Source: JBJXGC01 sp046154545 (GTDB taxonomy: Bacteria > Chloroflexota > Dehalococcoidia > Tepidiformales > Tepidiformaceae). From it: a stretch of DNA of 27,075 nucleotides. The stretch covers positions 1 to 27,075 of the forward strand of contig JBJXGC010000202.1 of the NCBI GenBank assembly GCA_046154545.1, written 5' to 3'. Of the stretch, positions 22,498 to 27,075 are shown in pieces. Both the position numbers and the translations under genes were made by a program. Below the pieces are notes generated by a model, which saw only the letters and a list, made by a program, of their open reading frames with translations, was not told the DNA's origin and made no database searches. The first letter of the stretch is position 1, and every line of letters begins with the position of its first letter.

Positions 22498-23754
22498 CTA
22501 CTCCTCGAACCGGGCGAGGACGAGGCAGCTGTTCTGGCCGCCGAAGCCGAAGCTGTTCTTCAGGGCCACCCGCACATCCGCCCGGCGGGCCGTGTTGGGG
22601 ACGTAGTCGAGGTCGCAGGTTGGGTCGGGCTCTTCCTGGTTGACGGTCGGGTGGATCATCCCCGTCTCGATCGTCTTCACCGTCGCCACCGTCTCCATGC
22701 CGCCGCTGGCGCCGAGGCCGTGGCCGATCATCCCCTTGGTTGCGCTGATTGCCACCCGGTAGGCGCCTTCGCCGAAGACCTTCTTCACGGCCGCCGTCTC
22801 GGCTGAGTCGCCGAGGGGCGTACTCGTGGCGTGCGCGTTCACGTAGTCCACATCTCCGGGCGTCATCCCGGCGTCGCGGAGCGCTTCGGCCATGGCGCGG
22901 GCGGCGCCGTCGCCGTCCTCGGGCGGGGCGACGACGTGGAAGGCGTCGCAGGTGCAGCCGAAACCGGCCAACTCGGCGTAGATGTGGGCGTTGCGGGCGC
23001 GGGCATGCTCCAGGCTTTCGAGGACGAGGGCGCCCGCACCTTCCGCGGGGATGAAGCCGTCACGCCTGGCGTCGAAGGGACGGCTCGCCCGCGCCGGGTC
23101 TTCCTCGCTCGTGAGGGCGCGCATGACGCTGAAGCTGGAGAGCCCGAGCTCGCTGATGCCCGCCTCGCAGCCCCCCGTGACCGCGAGTTCGGCCCGGCCG
23201 GCACGGATCAGCATCGCCGCCTCGCCGATCGCCTGGGTGCCAGCCGCGCAGGCCGTGCAGATCGTCCCGTTGTAGCCGCGCAGGCCGAACTGGAGCGAGA
23301 CCTGCGCCCCGGCCATGTTGCCGAGGCTCTTGGCGAGGTAGAGCGGGTCGACCTTCATCCCGCCGCGAGTGCTCAGCGTCTCGACCGCTTCTTGGATGTC
23401 CGGGTAGCCACCGCCGCCGTTGCCGACGAGGACGGCCACGCGGTCGCGGTCCTCGCGCTCGAGGTTGATGCCGGCGTCTTCGAGGGCCTGGCCCGCCGAG
23501 GCGACCATGAACTGGGCGAAGCGGGCCATGCGCCGGGCTGCCTTGCGTTCGATGAACTTGCCCGGGTCCCAGTCTTTCACTTCGCCAGCGACCTTGCAGG
23601 GGAACTGGCTGGGGTCGGCCAGCGTCATCGGCGCGATTCCCGTGCGTCCGGCGACGAGCCCGTCCCAGAACGACTGGACCGTCTGGCCCAGCGGCGTCAC
23701 CGCGCCCAGCCCGGTAATGACCACCCGTGTCCGCGCCCGCAATGTGCTGTTCAT
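22498..23754 (-). CDS. fabF: Beta-ketoacyl-ACP synthase II
   Basis: Condenses malonyl-ACP with acyl-ACP in fatty-acid elongation. The 418-residue protein carries the KAS II catalytic triad: Cys169 in CTACAAGTQAIG, His308 in NAHATSTPLGD, His345 in ATKGMIGHGLGASGG (with Lys340). The N-terminal RVVITGLGAVTPLG and C-terminal NSFGFGGQNSCLVL are typical. I use the ATG at 23754, six bases after TACCCT, with no Shine-Dalgarno; an in-frame TTG at 23796 is less likely. No acpP, fabD or fabG stands beside it. Instead the ATPase-TOPRIM pair follows immediately, which is an odd partner for a lipid gene. Confidence 0.94.
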   Translation of the reverse strand: MNSTLRARTRVVITGLGAVTPLGQTVQSFWDGLVAGRTGIAPMTLADPSQFPCKVAGEVKDWDPGKFIERKAARRMARFAQFMVASAGQALEDAGINLEREDRDRVAVLVGNGGGGYPDIQEAVETLSTRGGMKVDPLYLAKSLGNMAGAQVSLQFGLRGYNGTICTACAAGTQAIGEAAMLIRAGRAELAVTGGCEAGISELGLSSFSVMRALTSEEDPARASRPFDARRDGFIPAEGAGALVLESLEHARARNAHIYAELAGFGCTCDAFHVVAPPEDGDGAARAMAEALRDAGMTPGDVDYVNAHATSTPLGDSAETAAVKKVFGEGAYRVAISATKGMIGHGLGASGGMETVATVKTIETGMIHPTVNQEEPDPTCDLDYVPNTARRADVRVALKNSFGFGGQNSCLVLARFEE

Positions 23755-23760
23755 TGGGAC

Positions 23761-23766
23761 AGGGTA
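23761..23766 (-). promoter_or_regulatory. Candidate -10 box TACCCT, leaderless fabF
   Basis: TACCCT on the minus strand ends six bases before the fabF ATG. It matches the consensus only at the most conserved positions (TA...T). Spacing is the same as at other genes in this window. Confidence 0.3.
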
Positions 23767-23846
23767 CAGGCGGCCGGGGCGAGACAACAGGCGCAATAGC
23801 GCTCAGGGCAGCGGAGCTGACAGCCGGCTGCGGCAGATCGCGGCGA

Positions 23847-24338
23847 TTACGGGGCGGCGACGTCGAAGCGCAGGAACGGGACGCCCGCCGCGTCGCCGAC
23901 CTTTACGCCGCTGTCGAAGACCTGGCTGTTGACGAGGACACCGACACTCGCCCCCACCCGGTTCGAGCAGCCGGCGATGCCAGCGGCGTAGTCCAGGCGA
24001 TAGCCGCCCGCGGCGCGGGTGACAGCAGCCGGTCCGACCTTCCCGTCGAGGACGACCTGCACGAGCGTCCCGGCGGGGGCCGGGCTGCCGCCAATCGTCA
24101 GTGAGCCGAGGACCGTGTTCGGCGGCGCGGAGCCAGCGTTCGCCGGCTGGCAATAGGCGGGGTCCGGCGGCGGCAGGTTGATGCCCGCCGTGGGCGTGCC
24201 GTCGTTCGCAACCATGGCCAGGAAACCGCGCTTCGGCAGCGACGACTGGGCCGAGGCCGAGAGCGCCAGGACGATGAGGAGCGCGGAAGCCGCTACGCAG
24301 GCAGCCGCGATTGCAGCGATGCGAGAAGAACGTGTCAC
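23847..24338 (-). CDS. Secreted protein of unknown function
   Basis: A 163-residue protein with a clear Sec signal peptide: basic TRSSR, a hydrophobic stretch about 7-28, and a likely cleavage after ASA at residue 30. The mature part is rich in Gly/Ala/Val with beta-strand-like segments (GTLVQVVLDGKVG, GGYRLDYA, VGVLVNSQVF) and just two cysteines, Cys63 and Cys124, which could form a disulfide. It looks like a small beta-sandwich (carboxypeptidase-regulatory or CNA-B-like shape), but I cannot assign a family. It starts with GTG at 24338, with AGAGG about ten bases upstream. Confidence 0.68.
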   Translation of the reverse strand: MTRSSRIAAIAAACVAASALLIVLALSASAQSSLPKRGFLAMVANDGTPTAGINLPPPDPAYCQPANAGSAPPNTVLGSLTIGGSPAPAGTLVQVVLDGKVGPAAVTRAAGGYRLDYAAGIAGCSNRVGASVGVLVNSQVFDSGVKVGDAAGVPFLRFDVAAP

Positions 24339-24411
24339 GTGATCAGGCCTCTATCTATGGGGCGTTGCGCCAGCGTACAGGGAGGCGGACACAGGAAACA
24401 GGTACGCCGCT

Positions 24412-24753
24412 TTACCGTTCGCCGGGCCACCAGCGGTAGAGGCGGAGGTCGCAGCGCCCGGCGCCGTCGAAGACGATGCCTTCTTCTTCAAGGATCGTGC
24501 GCTGGAGGTCAGCGTTCGGCCCCCGGTTCTTGAACGTGATCGCGCCGCGGGCGTTGATCACGCGCCACCAGGGGACATCGTTGCCGGCCGGGAGAAAGTA
24601 GAGCGCGTAGCCCACCGCCCGGGCGGCCGCGGGGGAGCCAAGGGCGAGGGCGACGTGCCCGTAGGTGATGACCTGGCCCCCCGGGACCAGGCGGACGAAG
24701 TCGTACACACGGTCGTAGAACGACGGCAGGAGGCCCGGGTTGGGTTTCGGCAT
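24412..24753 (-). CDS. Alkyltransferase-like (ATL) DNA-damage recognition protein
   Basis: ATL proteins bind O6-alkylguanine in DNA and flag it for nucleotide excision repair without removing the alkyl group. The 113-residue protein is an MGMT C-terminal-type domain: VRLVPGGQVITYGHVALALG, the helix-turn-helix SPAAARAVGYAL with the Arg finger, and NDVPWWRVINARGAI. The MGMT active-site PCHRV is PWWRV here, so the acceptor Cys is replaced by Trp, as in typical ATLs. The ATG at 24753 follows GGGAG. It diverges from the CaiB-type gene, with starts only 23 bases apart. Confidence 0.9.
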   Translation of the reverse strand: MPKPNPGLLPSFYDRVYDFVRLVPGGQVITYGHVALALGSPAAARAVGYALYFLPAGNDVPWWRVINARGAITFKNRGPNADLQRTILEEEGIVFDGAGRCDLRLYRWWPGER

Positions 24754-24768
24754 CGGCTCCCGTAGTAT
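24740..24768 (+). promoter_or_regulatory. Candidate leaderless promoter of CaiB-type gene
   Basis: TTGGGT, 17-bp spacer, TAGTAT, then eight bases to the ATG at 24777. No Shine-Dalgarno is present. It overlaps the 5' end of the divergent ATL gene. Confidence 0.4.
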
Positions 24769-24776
24769 CCCGCACC

Positions 24777-25955
24777 ATGACAGACGACGCGCCAACAGCC
24801 CTGGCCGGGATCCGCGTGATCAGCGCCGGGCAGATCCTCGCCGCCCCCTTCTGCTCGACCATGCTGGCTGAGTTCGGGGCCGAGGTCATCAAAGTCGAAC
24901 AGCCCGTCATTGGCGACCCGAACCGGGACAACCTCTCCTTCTGGCAGGACAACCGCGGCCAGAAGTCGGTCACGATCGATTTCCACAAGGACGAGGGCAA
25001 GGCCCTCTTCCGGCGGCTGTGCGACACGGCCGACATCCTCATCGAAAACTTCCGGCCGGGGACCCTCGAGGGCTGGGACCTCGCCCCGGATTCGCTTCGC
25101 GTGACGAATCCCGGGCTCATCAGCGTCCGGATCAGCGGCTACGGCCAGACCGGGCCGTACAGGGACAAGGCCTCGTTCGACCGCGTCGCCCTCGCCTTCT
25201 CCGGGATGACCTACACGACAGGGTACGCCGACCGCCCGCCGGTGCGCCCCGGCTTCTTCGTGGCAGATTATGGCGCCGGCACGTTTGCGGCCTTCGGCGC
25301 CGTGGTCGCGCTCCAGGCCCGTCAACATACTGGCCGCGGCCAGGATGTCGATGTAGCGCTCTACGAAGCGGCCTTCCGGATGAGCGGGACGTTCATGGGC
25401 GGCTACGCCCAGACCGGCCAGGGCCGGGAACGCTCCGGCAACACCATCGCCGGCGTCGTGCCGGCCGAACAGTTCGAGACGAGCGATGGCCACTTCCTCG
25501 TAGTCAACTGCACCACCCAGCGCGCCTTCGAGCGGCTCTGCGAGGCGATGGGCCAGCCGGAACTGCGGACCGACGAGCGGTTTACGCCGCGCCGCAACCT
25601 CCAGAAGAACCAGGAGGCGATTCACGCCATCCTCGGCAAGTGGGTGAGCGAACGGACGCTCGCGGACTGCCAGCGCACCCTCGACGAATTCGGCTGCCCG
25701 GCCGTCAAGGTGTACACCGCGGCTGACATTGCGGCCGACCCCCAGTACGCCGCGCGGGACCAGCTCTTGAGCGTCGAATCGCTCGCCTATGGCCAGACGC
25801 TCCAACCGGGGATCGTCCCCCGGCTGACGGATACCCCCGGCCGCGTACCCCACCGGGCGCCGTCCCTCGGCGAACATAACGACGATGTCTTCGGTGGCAT
25901 CCTCGGCCTCTCCCCGGAAGAGATCGCCGGGCTCAGGTCGCGCGCCGTCATCTGA
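24777..25955 (+). CDS. CaiB/BaiF family (class III) CoA-transferase
   Basis: Moves CoA between carboxylic acids through an aspartyl-CoA thioester intermediate. The 392-residue product shows GIRVISAGQILAAPFCSTML, AEFGAEVIKVEQP, DIL-IENFRPGTLEGWDL with the N-F-R-P-G hallmark, RISGYGQTGPYRDK and the catalytic Asp164 in GFFVADYGAG (cf. Asp169 of formyl-CoA transferase). The C-terminus has LGEHNDDVFGGILGLS. Length is standard. It is a single-gene unit as far as visible; candidate substrates (succinate-linked, carnitine-like, aromatic acids) cannot be separated by motif. Confidence 0.93.
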   Translation: MTDDAPTALAGIRVISAGQILAAPFCSTMLAEFGAEVIKVEQPVIGDPNRDNLSFWQDNRGQKSVTIDFHKDEGKALFRRLCDTADILIENFRPGTLEGWDLAPDSLRVTNPGLISVRISGYGQTGPYRDKASFDRVALAFSGMTYTTGYADRPPVRPGFFVADYGAGTFAAFGAVVALQARQHTGRGQDVDVALYEAAFRMSGTFMGGYAQTGQGRERSGNTIAGVVPAEQFETSDGHFLVVNCTTQRAFERLCEAMGQPELRTDERFTPRRNLQKNQEAIHAILGKWVSERTLADCQRTLDEFGCPAVKVYTAADIAADPQYAARDQLLSVESLAYGQTLQPGIVPRLTDTPGRVPHRAPSLGEHNDDVFGGILGLSPEEIAGLRSRAVI

Positions 25956-25996
25956 GGAAGGACCGTTCCGTGGGCCTGGTGGCCGATCTGGACACG

Positions 25997-26032
25997 AAAA
26001 AGCCGGCCAGCGTCGTGGAGACGCCGGCCGGC
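25997..26032 (-). terminator. Intrinsic terminator of the 66-residue zinc-motif gene
   Basis: On the minus strand a 13-bp stem (one mismatch; arms 26020-26032 and 26002-26014, loop of five) is followed directly by TTTTT (complement of 25997-26001). It lies 24 bases past the stop of the minus-strand gene and is the only textbook Rho-independent terminator I found in the window. Confidence 0.85.
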
Positions 26033-26055
26033 CGGTTGGGTGGGTTGGACCGCCA

Positions 26056-26256
26056 TCAGGCGGCGGAGCGGTGCTCTTCGTTGGTGATGAAGTCGCCATC
26101 GGCGAGCCAGTTCTTGAAGTCCTTGGTGGTGCCGCAAACCTTGCAGACGCCACGGCTCACGGGCCCGTTCGGCTCATCGATGAGCCAGCGATGGAAGTGG
26201 TCGGGCTTGGTGGCTTGCACGGGGGCAGCGGCCCTGGGGGCGGTCTTGGTGGCCAT
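26056..26256 (-). CDS. 66-residue protein with His/Cys zinc motif
   Basis: A small soluble protein: a 17-residue Ala/Lys-rich lead, then DHFHRWLIDEPNGPVSRGV, CKVCGTTKDFKNW and a tail ITNEEHR. The pair CxxC at about 38-41 with the upstream HFH suggests a single zinc site. The pattern H-x-W ... S-x-G-x-C-x-x-C-G-x-x-x-x-F feels like a recurrent small family in GC-rich bacteria, but I cannot name it. GGAGG stands seven to eight bases before the ATG, one of the best ribosome sites here, and a strong terminator follows the gene, so it is likely well expressed on its own. Confidence 0.75.
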   Translation of the reverse strand: MATKTAPRAAAPVQATKPDHFHRWLIDEPNGPVSRGVCKVCGTTKDFKNWLADGDFITNEEHRSAA

Positions 26257-26319
26257 CGAATGATCCTCCTTGAGGTTGACGAGCAGCCGGGCGAAAGCTA
26301 GGCTTGCTTGTGGGTAGCG

Positions 26320-26400
26320 CTGGTACTATGGATTCCGTAGTGCCAGCAAACGCAGTCTACCACCTGAAACTATCAAGTCAATAGTGTTGGTGCTATCGAT
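26320..26400. repeat. Dyad and direct repeats in the HxlR/zinc-gene divergent region
   Basis: CTGGTACTA (26320-26328), nine bases, TAGTGCCAG (26338-26346): 8 of 9 paired. TGGTACTATGGAT (26321-26333) recurs as TGGTGCTATCGAT (26388-26400), 11 of 13 identical, 67 bases on and running into the HxlR ATG. ACTAT (26370-26374) and ATAGT (26381-26385) form a third, shorter dyad. Likely operators for the divergent regulator. Confidence 0.55.
26354..26381 (-). promoter_or_regulatory. Candidate promoter of the zinc-motif gene
   Basis: On the minus strand TTGACT (complement of 26376-26381, five of six), 16-bp spacer, TAGACT (complement of 26354-26359, four of six). The transcript would have a leader of about 90 bases containing the CTGGTACTA dyad. 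Confidence 0.4.
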
Positions 26401-27075
26401 GGTAAAATCGCCTTCTTCGGTCGCGACGGCCCCCTCCCCCGGGGCCCCTGAAGAGGTCGCCCGCAAGTCCTATAACCAGCCCTGCCTGATCGCCCAGACC
26501 CTCGGCGTCCTCGGCGACCGCTGGACGCTCCTGATCCTCCGGGACCTGATGGCCGGGCTCCATCGCTATTCCGACATCCTCGAGAACTGTGCCGGCATGT
26601 CGCCCAACGTCCTCTCCGACCGCCTGAAGCGGCTCGAAGCGGACGGGCTCATCGACCGCCAGTACTTCCGCGAGCTGCCGCCACGCGTCGAATACACGCT
26701 CACGGAAAAGGGCTGGGCCGTCCGGCCGATCCTCCTTTCGATGATCGAGTGGGGGCGTACGCACATCGGACCGTTGGATATCGAATCGGTCGGGAGAGAT
26801 ATCCCGGCCGATTTTGCTGTCCGGCTGGTGCCCACTTTCTCGTTCCACCCCGAACGGGCGGGCGAACTCGCGGCCACCATGATCATCGAGATCTCCGACT
26901 GCTCTGACTGCAACACCTGGACGTTCGAGATCAGCGAAGGCCGCCTCCACCCCCGCCGCCAGGCCGTCGGACACGCGGACGTCCGGCTTTCGACCACGAC
27001 GCAGGGGTTCTTCTCGTTCCTCCGGGGCGAGGCGACGGCCGAAACGTGTGGGACGCTCGAAGGCCCCCCCGAGAC
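26399..27075 (+). CDS. HxlR-family regulator with SCP2-like C-terminal domain (cut by window end)
   Basis: The frame from ATG 26399 stays open to the right edge, giving 225 codons. Residues about 30-125 are an HxlR (DUF24) winged helix: CLIAQTLGVLGDRWTLLILRD (read in parts), HRYSDILENCAGMSPNVLSD, RLKRLEADGLI and the wing PPRVEYTLTEKG. The later part (DFAVRLVPTFSFHP, WTFEISEGRLHPRR, ADVRLSTTTQGFFSFLRGEA) resembles a sterol-carrier (SCP2) ligand pocket, a known partner of HxlR domains. It also has a close Cys pair, SDCSDCNTW. No Shine-Dalgarno precedes the ATG. The divergent repeats upstream fit autoregulation. The C-terminus is not in view. Confidence 0.88.
   Translation, partial: MVKSPSSVATAPSPGAPEEVARKSYNQPCLIAQTLGVLGDRWTLLILRDLMAGLHRYSDILENCAGMSPNVLSDRLKRLEADGLIDRQYFRELPPRVEYTLTEKGWAVRPILLSMIEWGRTHIGPLDIESVGRDIPADFAVRLVPTFSFHPERAGELAATMIIEISDCSDCNTWTFEISEGRLHPRRQAVGHADVRLSTTTQGFFSFLRGEATAETCGTLEGPPE

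Noticed and set aside
24558..26153. 531-codon minus-strand open frame opposite the CaiB-type gene.
   Set aside because: Antisense shadow of a gene with a full class III CoA-transferase signature; it also crosses the clear terminator of the 66-residue gene.

Overview
The window reads as chromosomal DNA of a GC-rich (about 70% by eye), densely packed bacterium. Gene content includes an F420-type LLM oxidoreductase, a CaiB/BaiF CoA-transferase, paired MaoC-type hydratases, a GreA with an N-terminal extension, an HxlR/SCP2-like regulator, and many genes that seem to start with their start codon at the transcription start. This would fit a Chloroflexota (Dehalococcoidia-like) or perhaps an actinobacterial genome. 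That placement is inference; no rRNA or tRNA gene is visible to anchor it.

Layout. (1) 77-7439: a surface-glycan locus. A family-2 glycosyltransferase on + faces a minus-strand run of class I methyltransferase, three GT-B glycosyltransferases and a hexapeptide-repeat acyltransferase, several of them overlapping or nearly so. The 588-residue glycosyltransferase is clearly poorer in GC than its neighbours. (2) 7641-9918: two small zinc-ribbon proteins tail to tail, then greA and rsmG divergently arranged. The GreA carries an N-terminal domain resembling the core-binding (SAM-like) domain of tyrosine recombinases. (3) 10035-13897: a Yip1-like membrane protein, an MFS permease, an LLM oxidoreductase and a BKACE-family beta-keto acid cleavage enzyme. 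(4) 13968-15312: a Fic AMPylase-type protein with a C-terminal winged helix; its start codon is preceded by two 31-bp palindromes exactly 40 bp apart. (5) 15325-18279: an acyl-CoA synthetase with a small unknown gene, and an ArsR-SRPBCC two-gene operon. (6) 18384-20637: a cysteine desulfurase diverging from two overlapping MaoC-like genes, with a 111-bp inverted-repeat element between their promoters. (7) 20669-23754: fabF followed, in the same direction and almost without gaps, by an OLD/SMC-like ATPase and a TOPRIM-like (DUF4276-type) protein, a pair that resembles anti-phage ATPase-TOPRIM modules. (8) 23847-27075: a secreted protein, an alkyltransferase-like (ATL) DNA-damage sensor, a CaiB-type CoA-transferase, a small zinc-motif protein with its own intrinsic terminator, and an HxlR-SCP2 regulator cut by the right edge.

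The items most worth a second look are the recombinase-domain/GreA fusion, the fabF-linked ATPase-TOPRIM pair, the palindromic operators at the Fic gene, a 12-codon leader ORF whose stop overlaps a glycosyltransferase start (ATGA), and a repeated layout in which a TAnnnT-like box sits 6-8 nt before the start codon with no Shine-Dalgarno sequence. The last suggests widespread leaderless transcription. All functional statements come from motif reading; nothing was searched against a database.
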